Origin: Eubacterium sp.
Lineage (GTDB): Bacteria; Bacillota_A; Clostridia; Lachnospirales; Lachnospiraceae
Direction: 5' to 3'
NCBI GenBank assembly: GCA_024687845.1
Contig: JAILEL010000295.1
Coordinates: 62,001-126,000 of the forward strand
Length of the DNA stretch: 64,000 nt
Below, in pieces: positions 18,065 through 26,999 of this stretch (positions are counted from its first letter, which is position 1; each line of letters starts with the position of its first letter). The position numbers and the translations under genes are program-made. The notes under the pieces were generated by a model. It did not search any database. It saw only the letters and a program-made list of their open reading frames with translations, and was not told the origin of the DNA.

Positions 18065-19462
18065 TCAGTGCATTTTGTCAATTTTAAGTCTTTCTATAAT
18101 GACATCTGCAACCTCTTCTATGTTTTTATCTTCTGTGTCTATTATCTCATCAGATATGATTTCATAATATCCTTTTCTCGCTATAAGCATAGAACTTATC
18201 TTATTTTTAAGTTCATCTTCATCATTTGCACTTAGCAAAGGTCTGGAAGAATCCTGTTTTACTCTCTCAAATGTAGTCTCTGCGTCAGCTCGAAGGTAAA
18301 AAACTTTACCAGCATTTTTAAGAAGAGGCATATTTTCCTTTTTAAGAACTATCCCACCACCAGTAGCTATTACCATACCACTGCCATTAGGCATGCTATT
18401 TTCTCTGTTTCCAAAATAAGATAAATCCTTCAAAACCTCTGTTTCAATCTGTCTGAAGCCATTTTCGCCTGACTCAGCAAAGATTTCATTTATACTCTTT
18501 CCTTCCCTCTTAACAATCTCTTCATCTGTATCCACAAATGTCATTCCAAGTTTTTCGGCCAGTTTCTTTCCAACTGATGATTTTCCACACCCCATATAAC
18601 CTGTAAGTACAATATTTTTTCCATACAGACTTTCTCTAAGTTTAGTTAATACCCTTTCTGCTTCTTCTTCAGATACTTTTACATCAAACCAGTATTCAAA
18701 TGCTATTATTCCCTGATATAAAAGCATTGAAAGACCGTTATCATTTCTAATCCTGAGATCGTTAAGTTTTTTGATAAACGGAGTCTGGGCAGGATTATAG
18801 ATAAGATCATATCCGTAATCAGACATTCTATAAAAATCATCATCATCAATCACAAGTCCATCATCAGGTTTTAGTCCCACAGAAGTACATTGAAACATGA
18901 GATATTTATCCTTTGGAATCTTTTTATAATCAGCAAGTGCCAGAGCCTGTACAACAGATAATTCTGAAGCAATAGCCTCTGCTTTATCAATAGACCTGTT
19001 AACAAGATATACTTTAGAGGCACCATATTCTTCAAGCATTACGCATACTGCTCTTGCAGCCCCTCCAGCGCCTATAACTATAGCTTTCTTTCCATCCAGA
19101 GTTACATTTTTACTTTCAAGAGCCCTTTTTAAACCCGGCATATCGGTATTATAGCCCTTAAATCCACCCTTATCAGGAACAAGCGTATTAACGGCACCAA
19201 TCTTTTCAGCAAGAGCATCAATTCCAACAAGTGCCCCCATAACCTCCTGCTTATAAGGAACTGTAATATTAAGACCACTAAAGCCGGAAGCATATAGCCC
19301 TTTAACTGCAGCTTCTATATCCTGCTCAACATGAATAGGAACATATACTGCATTTATCCCTTTTATGTCACATAACGTATTATGTATCACAGGTGATAAA
19401 GTATGTTCTATGGGATTCCCGATCACGCCAAGAATTTTTGTCTTACCATTTATATTTTCCAT
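18065..19462 (-). CDS. Shikimate dehydrogenase - shikimate kinase fusion
   Basis: Two consecutive aromatic-pathway enzymes on one chain. Residues 1-275 are AroE: GNPIEHTLSPVIHN, NITVPYKQE with catalytic K71, NTDMPG with D107 and the NADP loop GAGGAARAV. Residues 282-465 are shikimate kinase: Walker A GYMGCGKSS (288-296), FVDTDEEI, and GGGIVLKKEN. Both domains look complete at 465 residues. It is followed by the pnp leader and lies downstream of rpsO and aroC, so three shikimate activities fall within 3.2 kb. AroE and AroK are usually separate proteins. The fusion order (dehydrogenase then kinase) would hand shikimate directly to the kinase. Confidence 0.92.
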   Translation of the reverse strand: MENINGKTKILGVIGNPIEHTLSPVIHNTLCDIKGINAVYVPIHVEQDIEAAVKGLYASGFSGLNITVPYKQEVMGALVGIDALAEKIGAVNTLVPDKGGFKGYNTDMPGLKRALESKNVTLDGKKAIVIGAGGAARAVCVMLEEYGASKVYLVNRSIDKAEAIASELSVVQALALADYKKIPKDKYLMFQCTSVGLKPDDGLVIDDDDFYRMSDYGYDLIYNPAQTPFIKKLNDLRIRNDNGLSMLLYQGIIAFEYWFDVKVSEEEAERVLTKLRESLYGKNIVLTGYMGCGKSSVGKKLAEKLGMTFVDTDEEIVKREGKSINEIFAESGENGFRQIETEVLKDLSYFGNRENSMPNGSGMVIATGGGIVLKKENMPLLKNAGKVFYLRADAETTFERVKQDSSRPLLSANDEDELKNKISSMLIARKGYYEIISDEIIDTEDKNIEEVADVIIERLKIDKMH

Positions 19463-19586
19463 TGTAAGTTATATCCTTTCAAATCATCTTCAAGAACGTG
19501 ATTATATCATCCAAATACTTTTATTACAAATAAAAAAACAGCTGAGACCCAAATAATGAATCTCAACTGTCTGTTCTTTAGCTGAA

Positions 19587-19853
19587 TTATTTTCTAAGTC
19601 CAAGCTGTTGAACGATTGTTCTGTAACGCTCAATGTCCTTACTCTTAAGATATGAAAGAAGGTTTCTTCTCTGACCAACCATCTTAAGAAGTCCTCTTCT
19701 TGAATGATAATCATTTGGATGAGCCTTGAAATGCTCATTAAGATCATTGATTCTTGCTGTAAGTATAGCGATCTGTACTTCTGGAGAACCTGTATCTCCT
19801 TCCTTTGTTCCATACTTAGCAGCGATTTCAGCCTTTTGTTCCTTAGTAATCAT
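19587..19853 (-). CDS. rpsO: 30S ribosomal protein S15
   Basis: Primary 16S rRNA-binding protein of the small-subunit platform. It has 88 residues with the standard signature ([18 protein letters not shown], HKxDHxSRRGLLxxVGxR-type [25 protein letters not shown] end). AAGGAGG lies 9 nt before the ATG. It has its own consensus promoter and a folded 5' leader. Confidence 0.98.
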   Translation of the reverse strand: MITKEQKAEIAAKYGTKEGDTGSPEVQIAILTARINDLNEHFKAHPNDYHSRRGLLKMVGQRRNLLSYLKSKDIERYRTIVQQLGLRK

Positions 19854-19882
19854 TGTTACTACCTCCTTATATTTTATATACT

Positions 19883-19928
19883 CCTAATACCGAGTCCTGG
19901 TCGGAGTGTCCTAAGACACAGTATCGGA
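19883..19928 (-). promoter_or_regulatory. rpsO: rpsO leader: possible S15 autoregulatory three-way junction
   Basis: In the minus-strand transcript, CCGATAC (19928-19922) can pair with GTATTAGG (19890-19883, one bulge), closing two hairpins: GTGTC-TTAG-GACAC (19919-19906) and CCGA...TCGG (19904-19890). S15 represses its own mRNA by binding three-way-junction-like leaders in several bacteria. The fold ends 30 nt before the start codon. The pairing is seen; the regulation is inferred. Confidence 0.5.
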
Positions 19929-19947
19929 AATTTTTAAGTCACGGCTA

Positions 19948-19976
19948 TTCTATACTATTAAATAATCACTGTCAAC
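19948..19976 (-). promoter_or_regulatory. Strong sigma-A promoter for rpsO
   Basis: Minus strand: consensus TTGACA (19976-19971), 17-nt spacer, TAGAAT (19953-19948). It lies 95 nt upstream of the rpsO start codon, leaving room for the folded leader. Confidence 0.8.
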
Positions 19977-19996
19977 AGTTTATTATTTTTTATAAT

Positions 19997-20192
19997 ATGA
20001 CATAAGTGTCAAAAGTCAAAATGCGTTCCTGCTTGCAGGAAAAGCATGTTGACCTTATGACACGCTGAAACATTCGGAAATAGCATTTTCTTAGAAAAAT
20101 AGCGGTTTCCGAATGTTTCTAGGATTGCGAGAATTTCGTAAGAAATGGAGCAATCCGTATGTCATATGGTGTCAAAAGGTACTTTTGACACC
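19997..20192. repeat. Hairpin-rich element immediately 3' of aroC
   Basis: An outer pair ATGACATA / TATGTCAT (19997-20004, 20158-20165) encloses three hairpins: an imperfect one at 20006-20063 with apex TTCCTGC/GCAGGAA, a perfect 14-bp stem GAAACATTCGGAAA (20067-20080 with 20106-20119), and GGATTGC/GCAATCC (20122-20156). A fourth, GGTGTCAAAAG-GTA-CTTTTGACACC (20168-20192), follows. Its right arm repeats in inverted form the left-end sequence GTGTCAAAAGT (20006-20016), giving 11-bp ends. It starts 5 nt from the aroC stop. I found no clear target duplication. Confidence 0.6.
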
Positions 20193-20196
20193 CACA

Positions 20197-21267
20197 TCAC
20201 AATATAGAATTATTCATAAGAATCAGGTCTGCAAGCACCATAGCTGACATTGTTTCAACTACCACAACTGCTCTTGGAGCTATAATAGGATCATGTCTTC
20301 CCTTAATCTCGATTTCAACCTCTTCTCCAAATCTGTTAACTGTTTTCTGTTTCTGATATATCGAAGGAGTTGGTTTAAATGCTGCACGAAGAATAATGTC
20401 CGAACCATCCGATATTCCGCCAAGAATACCGCCACTATGATTAGTTCTTTTGCTTACTTTGTCACCATCCATGTAAAACTCATCATTATTTTCAGAGCCT
20501 CTGCTTTTAACTACATCGAAGCCATCGCCTACTTCAACTCCCTTTACAGCACCAATTGACATTATTGCGCCGGCAAGTCTCGCATCTAACTTATCAAATA
20601 CAGGTTCACCGATTCCAGCAGGTACATTTTTAATTACACATTCAACAAGAGCCCCGCTTGAATCCTTTTCCTCAATAAGCTTTTTTAGATATTCAGATGC
20701 CTTATCATACGCACTTCTATCAGGCATACAAAGATCATTATTTCTGATTTCATCTATATCGAATCTGGTCCTATCGATACAAATATCTCCAATCCGGGTT
20801 ACATATGCATAGATTTCTATACCATAAGATTCCAGGAATTTCATAGCAACTGCTCCTGCAGCTACTCTTCCTGCTGTCTCTCTTCCTGAGGATCTTCCAC
20901 CACCTCTGTAATCTCTAAATCCATATTTGGTCTGAAATCCAAAATCTGCATGACCAGGTCTGTATACATCAGCTATATCTGAATAATCTTTTGATATCTG
21001 AGAAGTATTTTCAATGATTAATGAAATAGGTGTCCCAGTAGTTTTTCCTTTGAACACACCGGACATTATACGAACCATATCTGATTCATTTCTTTTGGTA
21101 GCAAATTGAGATTGTCCAGGTTTTCTCCTGTCAAGAAATCTCTGTATATATGCTTCATCTATTTCCAGTCCTGCCGGACAGCCATCAACAACTGCGCCTA
21201 GACCAGCACCATGTGATTCTCCCCATGTAGTTACCTTGAATAATTGGCCAAATGTAGAACCTGCCAT
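20197..21267 (-). CDS. aroC: Chorismate synthase
   Basis: Last step of the shikimate pathway (EPSP to chorismate, needs reduced FMN). 356 residues with the three family signatures: [45 protein letters not shown] and the C-terminal KGRHDP. GGAGG precedes the ATG. It is transcribed toward the hairpin element and rpsO, and lies near the aroE-aroK fusion. Confidence 0.97.
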   Translation of the reverse strand: MAGSTFGQLFKVTTWGESHGAGLGAVVDGCPAGLEIDEAYIQRFLDRRKPGQSQFATKRNESDMVRIMSGVFKGKTTGTPISLIIENTSQISKDYSDIADVYRPGHADFGFQTKYGFRDYRGGGRSSGRETAGRVAAGAVAMKFLESYGIEIYAYVTRIGDICIDRTRFDIDEIRNNDLCMPDRSAYDKASEYLKKLIEEKDSSGALVECVIKNVPAGIGEPVFDKLDARLAGAIMSIGAVKGVEVGDGFDVVKSRGSENNDEFYMDGDKVSKRTNHSGGILGGISDGSDIILRAAFKPTPSIYQKQKTVNRFGEEVEIEIKGRHDPIIAPRAVVVVETMSAMVLADLILMNNSIL

Positions 21268-21370
21268 ATCTTATGTAAACCTCCATTGGATATTCTATCT
21301 ATAATGTAAATAAACAACAATGCATATTCTATATTATAAATAAGTATTATTCAACTATTCTTTTTATTCA

Positions 21371-21416
21371 AAAAATGAAGCCCTCCTATCGGACATAAAG
21401 TCTGATAAGAGGGCTG
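21371..21416 (-). terminator. Intrinsic terminator after the xerD-like gene
   Basis: AGCCCTCTTATCAGAC pairs with GTCCGATAGGAGGGCT (one mismatch) around TTTAT, and the minus strand continues TTCATTTTTTGAATAAAAA. Confidence 0.85.
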
Positions 21417-21446
21417 AGAGAGCAATTTATATCAATAATAATGCTT

Positions 21447-22325
21447 TCAGGCTCTTGGATGAGCTCTGTCATATACTTCCTTGAGCTTACTTGATTTGCC
21501 CTTCAGATATATCTGTGTAGTAGAAATATCTGAATGTCCAAGCATTTCCTGAAGACTCACAAGATCAGCACCATTGTTTACCATATGAGAAGCAAAGGAA
21601 TGTCTTATCATATGAGGCGTAATATCTTTATTAATTCCTGCCTTTTTAGCATAAGCCTTAATTATTTTCCAGAAGCCTTGTCTTGACATTTCATCACCCT
21701 TTACATTTGTAAAGAGATATTCACTATCACCACACATTGAAGGACGAACATCGGTAATATATCTGTCAAGAGCATGCTTAGCTGCGTTCTCAATAGGTAT
21801 TATCCTGCTCTTAGTTCTGTCATGACACTCTATATAACTTAGAGATAAATTAACATCGCTAACCTTTAAGGAAATGAGTTCAGACACTCTGAGACCTGTT
21901 GCATATAACAGTTCAAGCATTGCCTTATCTCTAATCTCCTTCGGTGTATCACCTGAAGGCTGTTCCAGAAGAAGATTCACCTCCTCGATGCTAAGTGTTT
22001 CAGGAGCTTTCTTCTCAACCTTAGGTGGCTTTATTCCTTCCGTAGGATTGCCATTAATTTTTCCATTTTCCAGAAGATACATAAAGAAGGATCTAATACT
22101 TGCTATACTTCTTGAAACCGTAGCCGAACTCATGTTGTCATTTTCCATATAAAGAACATAAGAACGAACAATTGTAGTATTTACGTCCTTTACATTAGTC
22201 ACTCCATTACTTTCAAAAAACTTCTGCATCTTTACAAGATCACGTCTGTATGATTGAACAGTATTCTGACTACTCTTTTTTCCATTTATAAGATAGCCAA
22301 TATAATTTTCAATCTCTAATTCCAC
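21447..22325 (-). CDS. xerD: Site-specific tyrosine recombinase XerD-like
   Basis: Probable chromosome-dimer resolution recombinase. 292 residues: SAM-like N-terminal core-binding domain (about 1-85) and a catalytic domain with ATGLRVSELISL (first Arg), HMIRHSFASHM (His-x-x-Arg), LGHSDISTTQIYLK (His and the Tyr nucleophile). The start codon is GTG, preceded by GGGGAAG. It stands alone with its own terminator and no adjacent att-like or phage genes, which favours a housekeeping Xer over an integrase. XerC versus XerD cannot be decided from sequence alone. Confidence 0.85.
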   Translation of the reverse strand: MELEIENYIGYLINGKKSSQNTVQSYRRDLVKMQKFFESNGVTNVKDVNTTIVRSYVLYMENDNMSSATVSRSIASIRSFFMYLLENGKINGNPTEGIKPPKVEKKAPETLSIEEVNLLLEQPSGDTPKEIRDKAMLELLYATGLRVSELISLKVSDVNLSLSYIECHDRTKSRIIPIENAAKHALDRYITDVRPSMCGDSEYLFTNVKGDEMSRQGFWKIIKAYAKKAGINKDITPHMIRHSFASHMVNNGADLVSLQEMLGHSDISTTQIYLKGKSSKLKEVYDRAHPRA

Positions 22326-22621
22326 GATATCTTCCCCACATTTTATAATATTGAAATACTTTTTAACATTTGTTACAAAGCGATAGTGATATTAGTATAG
22401 TTATAAATTAACATAAAATCAACCATAATTTTTCTAATGTATCACCTCGCAAGTGGCTAAAATAGGGCACTTGCGCAATATAAAGTGTAGTTTACAGAAT
22501 TAAAGAACTAAATATTGTGGAAAAATTTTTTTAAAAATTTTTCACTTTATGGTTACCATTTTGACATAACTTTTGTAATATTTTGTAACAATGATGAAAC
22601 ATTTAGCGTTTATCAATCAAA
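22326..22621. other. Intergenic region with two inverted repeats
   Basis: 296 nt with no credible gene. It holds CGCAAGTG / CACTTGCG (22448-22475, 12-nt loop) and an AT-rich repeat GTGGAAAAATTTTT / AAAAATTTTTCAC (22518-22545). Either may end transcription of the Nudix gene. Confidence 0.4.
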
Positions 22622-23275
22622 TTATCGATTATTCTTCATTAAGCTGTATGCCATAACCGCAATTATCGTTTTGCTGTCATTGATTTTACCCTCATTTATC
22701 CACTGAAGTGCTTCATCCAGACTGAGCTTTATAATATCAATATATTCGTCATCATCTCTGTTCATATCCCCTTCCTGGAGATCGGTCCCAATATATACTG
22801 CTGTCCTCTCGCTAAAAAGCCCAACAGCAGCAATGATGTAATTAACGAATATCAGATTACCCGGAATATAGCCTGTCTCCTCCTGAGCTTCTCTGATAGC
22901 GCATATGTAATACGGATTATTCGGGTTCTCAAAATCACTTTTTGTATATATTTTTTTCCTTGTACCCGCACTATTCCTAGTATTTTCAGGCAGTTTTGAA
23001 TTATCAGAAGATACTGCTGCATCCAAATCAAAATCCTGAGTTTCTGCGCATCCTGCCGGTATTTCAACATCCATATCATCAATACAGTTTCTATATTGAC
23101 GAACAAAAAGAAGCTTTTCATCTTTATCAACAAGAAGAACGCCCGAACCGTTTCTGTTCTCGACAAAATCGTAATAAAGTTTAGCCCCTTCCGGACTTAA
23201 AAGTTCATCTTCATAGACCTTAACACGATGAGCTTTATACTTTAATGTTCTTTTCAACAACTTGATATTATCCAT
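22622..23275 (-). CDS. Nudix hydrolase, ADP-ribose pyrophosphatase-like, with an inserted loop
   Basis: Likely hydrolyses ADP-ribose or a related nucleoside diphosphate derivative. 217 residues. The upstream family elements are present (GVLLVDKDEKLLFVRQYR, VEIPAG) and so is the core of the Nudix box, AIREAQEETGY. Between PAG and REAQEETGY there are about 50 residues, where the canonical box has about a dozen; the excess is rich in Asp, Ser, Asn and Lys. The downstream AAVGLFSERTAVYIG is typical of NudF-type enzymes. The catalytic helix looks intact, so activity is plausible. Ribosome site weak. Confidence 0.8.
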   Translation of the reverse strand: MDNIKLLKRTLKYKAHRVKVYEDELLSPEGAKLYYDFVENRNGSGVLLVDKDEKLLFVRQYRNCIDDMDVEIPAGCAETQDFDLDAAVSSDNSKLPENTRNSAGTRKKIYTKSDFENPNNPYYICAIREAQEETGYIPGNLIFVNYIIAAVGLFSERTAVYIGTDLQEGDMNRDDDEYIDIIKLSLDEALQWINEGKINDSKTIIAVMAYSLMKNNR

Positions 23276-23401
23276 ATTTTACCCGTTTTTAACCTTTATA
23301 GTGATATTTTTATATAAAATTATCCATTATATCTCCAATTCATATTTATGAATTTCACAAAATTGAATCTATTACCGCTATTTCCACCGATTAGTTTTCC
23401 A

Positions 23402-23445
23402 CTAAAAAACCACCTGAACTATTCATTAAATGTTCAGGTGGTCAG
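23402..23445 (-). terminator. Intrinsic terminator after rny
   Basis: CCACCTGAAC / GTTCAGGTGG, 12-nt loop, followed on the minus strand by TTTTTTAGTGG. Confidence 0.85.
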
Positions 23446-23455
23446 TAATCAAATA

Positions 23456-25009
23456 TTACTTTGCATAATCAGATACTCTGGATTCTCTAATAAGACTGAC
23501 TTTAATCTGTCCTGGATACTCAAGCTCATTTTCAATCTGCTTTGAAATATCACGAGCAAGAAGTACCATATCCGCATCACTGATTTTTTCAGGAACAACC
23601 GATACCCTGATCTCTCTACCAGCCTGAATAGCAAAGGACTTATCTACTCCATCGAAACTATTAGCTATATCCTCAAGCTTTGTAAGTCTTGTGGTATAGG
23701 TTTCAAGAGTCTCTCTTCTAGCGCCTGGACGGGCTGCTGATATTGCATCTGCCGCCTGAACAATGCTTGCTATCAGAGTTTCTGCTTCGCAATCACCATG
23801 ATGTGATGCAACCGCATTGATTACTGTATGGTTCTCTTTGTATTTCTTACAAAGATCCACACCGATTGTAACATGCGAGCCTTCCATCTCATGATCAATG
23901 GATTTACCAATATCATGAAGAAGACCAGCTCTTTTAGCAATCTTAACGTCCTCACCAAGTTCGCCTGCAAGCAGTCCACTTAAGTGAGCAACCTCAACCG
24001 AGTGCTTAAGAACATTTTGTCCATAGCTTGTTCTGAACTTCATACGTCCAAGTAGCTTAATAAGCTCTGGATGAAGTCCATGAACGCCAACCTCAAGTGC
24101 AGCAGCCTCTCCATCTTCCTTCATCTTGGCTTCAACTTCACGTTTCGCCTTTTCAACCATTTCCTCGATTCTGGCTGGATGAATACGCCCATCAACAATG
24201 AGCTTTTCAAGAGCTATACGTGCTACTTCACGTCTAACTGCATCAAAGCTTGATAACACGACTGCTTCCGGTGTATCGTCTATAATAAGATCAACACCTG
24301 TAAGAGTTTCCAGTGTACGTATATTACGACCTTCACGACCGATTATACGTCCTTTCATCTCATCACTTGGAAGCTGTACAAGAGATACTGTTGACTCAGA
24401 AACAACATCAGCTGCACATTTCTGAATAGCTCCAACAACATACTCCTTAGCCTTTTTATCAGCTTCTTCCTTGGCTCTGGATTCCATTTCCTTAATCATA
24501 ATTGCTGTTTCATGTTTAACATCATCTTCAACGGTTCTAAGCAGATATTCCTTAGCCTGTTCAGAGGTAAGTCCGGATATTCTTTCCAGTTCCTGTAATC
24601 TTTTTCCTGAAAGTTCTTCTACTTCAGCCTGTCTCTTGGCAAGATTAGCTTCCTTAGCAGACAGTGATTGTTCTCTTCTTTCCAAAGTATCACTCTTCTT
24701 GTCAAGGTTCTCTTCTCTCTGAAGAACCCTCTTCTCCATATGCTGAATCTCAGCTCTGCGGTCCTTTACTTCTTTCTCGATTTCGTTCTTTGTTTTAAGA
24801 GCGTCTTCTTTAGCAGTAAGAAGTATGTCCCTCTTCTTTGACTCAGCTGATTTAAGTGCATCATCTATAATGTCCTTAGCCTTGTCTTCTGCCTTACCTA
24901 TCTTGGCTTCAGCAACGTTCTTACGATACGCATTACCTGCCATGAAACCAGCGATAGCTGCAACAACCAACACGGCTAATACGATGATTACCCATACAAG
25001 AGTTGACAC
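23456..25009 (-). CDS. rny: Ribonuclease Y
   Basis: Membrane-anchored endoribonuclease that starts mRNA decay in Firmicutes. N-terminal membrane helix (about residues 3-25), a long coiled coil (about 30-200), a KH domain ([15 protein letters not shown]) and an HD domain with [17 protein letters not shown] and [17 protein letters not shown]. 517 residues is the normal size. The start codon is GTG after AAAGGAGGT. It follows recX and recA, a frequent Firmicutes order, and together with pnp and rnr gives the window three RNA-decay enzymes. Confidence 0.97.
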   Translation of the reverse strand: MSTLVWVIIVLAVLVVAAIAGFMAGNAYRKNVAEAKIGKAEDKAKDIIDDALKSAESKKRDILLTAKEDALKTKNEIEKEVKDRRAEIQHMEKRVLQREENLDKKSDTLERREQSLSAKEANLAKRQAEVEELSGKRLQELERISGLTSEQAKEYLLRTVEDDVKHETAIMIKEMESRAKEEADKKAKEYVVGAIQKCAADVVSESTVSLVQLPSDEMKGRIIGREGRNIRTLETLTGVDLIIDDTPEAVVLSSFDAVRREVARIALEKLIVDGRIHPARIEEMVEKAKREVEAKMKEDGEAAALEVGVHGLHPELIKLLGRMKFRTSYGQNVLKHSVEVAHLSGLLAGELGEDVKIAKRAGLLHDIGKSIDHEMEGSHVTIGVDLCKKYKENHTVINAVASHHGDCEAETLIASIVQAADAISAARPGARRETLETYTTRLTKLEDIANSFDGVDKSFAIQAGREIRVSVVPEKISDADMVLLARDISKQIENELEYPGQIKVSLIRESRVSDYAK

Positions 25010-25127
25010 AGGATTACCTCCTTTATTAAGTTTTAGATATGTTAATATAGCAAATCTTTCCGTTATAACTTAAGAAAGATAACTAACATCAAAACATACA
25101 CCAACCTATAATATACTTTCTACGATA

Positions 25128-25754
25128 TTATGTCAAGTAGTTGTTAATCTGGTCGAATGAAAAACCATGTCTTATAAGCAGTCCCATAGCTCTTTTTTTT
25201 ACCTTCGGATCACTCATATCCTGTCCTCGATATTTACTCTGTAACAGTTTTTCAATAGTTTTTTCTTCACTCATTCCTTCGTCTTCATATACCCTGTCTA
25301 TAAAATCACCAAGAGCAGGTATATAAAGTTTTTTCATTTCCAGTTCTTTCTCTATTGCTTTTTTACTCTTTGTTTTCATATAAGATCTGATATAACATTC
25401 AGCATATCTTTTGTCATTCAGATAATTATATTCATACATCATATCTATAGCAGCTTCTATAGCATATTCAGGATAATCTTTTCGTTTAAGCTTGAAAAAA
25501 ATATCCTCTCTGCAGCACTCCGAAGTTGTAGCAAGTGCTACTGCTTTTTCAAATGTCCGATCAGTTATAATATTTTTAAATTTTGAAACTATATCCTCTT
25601 CAGTTTCAAGTTCATAAATATCAAAATCATCATCAAAATCACGAGCATTTAATCCTATGCCTGGGAAATCAGAACTGTAAATGAACCCAATATATTCATC
25701 ATCTACAAAAATCTGGTATGCTTTATTTTTCTTCTTCAGACAAATATAACTCAT
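25128..25754 (-). CDS. recX: RecA regulatory protein RecX
   Basis: Modulates RecA filaments. 208 residues, with the three-helix RecX repeats visible (SECCREDIFFKLKRKDYPEYAIEAAIDMMYEYNYLNDKRYAECYI; a C-terminal repeat ending in IRHGFSFDQINNYL). It starts 9 nt after the recA stop and has a GAGGAG site. Position and repeats together make the call firm even though RecX sequences diverge quickly. Confidence 0.92.
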   Translation of the reverse strand: MSYICLKKKNKAYQIFVDDEYIGFIYSSDFPGIGLNARDFDDDFDIYELETEEDIVSKFKNIITDRTFEKAVALATTSECCREDIFFKLKRKDYPEYAIEAAIDMMYEYNYLNDKRYAECYIRSYMKTKSKKAIEKELEMKKLYIPALGDFIDRVYEDEGMSEEKTIEKLLQSKYRGQDMSDPKVKKRAMGLLIRHGFSFDQINNYLT

Positions 25755-25763
25755 ACTGACAGA

Positions 25764-26798
25764 TTACTCCTCGGGTGTCTGATCCTCAGAAGCTTCATCA
25801 TCATCCTGTGAGAAATAATACTCTCTTACCTTAGCATCAATTTCTTTCATCACTTCAGGATTTTCTTTCAGATATTGTTTTGCATTTTCACGTCCTTGAC
25901 CGATTTTTTCGCCAAGATAAGCATACCATGCACCAGATTTATTAACTACATCACATTTAACAGCAAGATCAAGAACATCTCCCTCACGAGATATTCCTTC
26001 ACCAAACATAATATCAAACTCTGCCTCTTTGAAAGGTGGTGCTACTTTGTTTTTTACAATCTTTACTCTGGTTCTGTTACCAACGCCTTCTCCACCAGTC
26101 TTAATAGTTTCTATTCTTCTAACATCCATTCGAACTGAAGCATAGAACTTAAGTGCACGTCCACCTGTAGTTGTCTCCGGATTACCAAACATAACTCCAA
26201 CTTTTTCACGAAGCTGATTGATAAATATTACAACGCAATTAGTTTTACTGATTACAGCTGTAAGCTTTCTGAGTGCCTGAGACATAAGTCTGGCATGAAG
26301 ACCAACATGACTGTCACCCATCTCACCATCAATTTCTGCTTTAGGAACAAGTGCAGCAACACTATCAACTATAATTACATCCATAGCTCCCGAACGAACC
26401 ATTGTTTCAGTAATTTCAAGCGCCTGTTCACCACTATCAGGCTGCGAGATATAGAGATTATCAATGTCTACGCCTATATTTTTTGCATATACCGGATCAA
26501 GAGCATGCTCTGCATCAATAAATCCAGCTATACCACCATTTTTCTGAACTTCAGCAACAACATGTAGTGCAACTGTAGTTTTACCACTTGATTCAGGTCC
26601 ATAAATCTCAATAATTCTTCCTCTTGGCATTCCACCTATTCCAAGAGCTATATCAAGACTAAGTGAGCCTGTAGGTACTGCCTCAACATTCATACTATTT
26701 GAATTATCTCCAAGCTTCATTACGGAGCCCTTACCAAACTTCTTCTCTATCTGCTCAAGAGCTTTATCTAAAGCTTGTAATTTTTCTTCATTTACCAC
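25764..26798 (-). CDS. recA: Recombinase RecA
   Basis: ATP-dependent strand-exchange protein and SOS co-protease. Walker [13 protein letters not shown] motif region, loop L2 around [20 protein letters not shown] and an acidic C-terminus. I start it at a GTG (344 residues, [16 protein letters not shown]) because AAGGAG lies 6 nt before it; an in-frame ATG 27 nt upstream lies ahead of that site. recX follows after 9 nt. Confidence 0.97.
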   Translation of the reverse strand: MVNEEKLQALDKALEQIEKKFGKGSVMKLGDNSNSMNVEAVPTGSLSLDIALGIGGMPRGRIIEIYGPESSGKTTVALHVVAEVQKNGGIAGFIDAEHALDPVYAKNIGVDIDNLYISQPDSGEQALEITETMVRSGAMDVIIVDSVAALVPKAEIDGEMGDSHVGLHARLMSQALRKLTAVISKTNCVVIFINQLREKVGVMFGNPETTTGGRALKFYASVRMDVRRIETIKTGGEGVGNRTRVKIVKNKVAPPFKEAEFDIMFGEGISREGDVLDLAVKCDVVNKSGAWYAYLGEKIGQGRENAKQYLKENPEVMKEIDAKVREYYFSQDDDEASEDQTPEE

Positions 26799-26894
26799 TT
26801 GATACTCCTTCCATTCAAAACACACTCCCCTAAAGCGTATCTGAATTAAAAAATTATAATATTTTTACAAAAATCTTTAAAGACGAACGAAAAC

Positions 26895-26923
26895 AGTATA
26901 GCATAATAACAAAAAAAATGCTA
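26895..26923 (-). promoter_or_regulatory. Probable recA promoter (extended -10)
   Basis: Minus strand TGCTATACT gives an extended -10 (TATACT 26900-26895); the -35 position 17 nt upstream is a poor TAGCAT. I could not find a full LexA box nearby, only a CGAAC half-site. Confidence 0.4.
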
Positions 26924-26931
26924 TTCTAAAG

Positions 26932-26961
26932 TTGGACAAAAAGAATCTTTGTATGTATAAT
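26932..26961 (+). promoter_or_regulatory. Promoter of tmcAL
   Basis: Plus strand TTGGAC (26932-26937), 18 nt, TATAAT (26956-26961), 38 nt before the gene. It is divergent from the recA promoter. Confidence 0.7.
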
Positions 26962-26999
26962 ATAAAAGTCAGCCTAAAATAAGAAGGAGAACTTTCAAC

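Noticed and set aside
21447..22325. Phage or integrative-element integrase
   Set aside because: No att repeats, tRNA or phage genes nearby; length and solitary position fit housekeeping Xer.
26880..26900. Possible LexA (SOS) box before recA
   Set aside because: Only a CGAAC half-site is present; the second half of the palindrome is missing.
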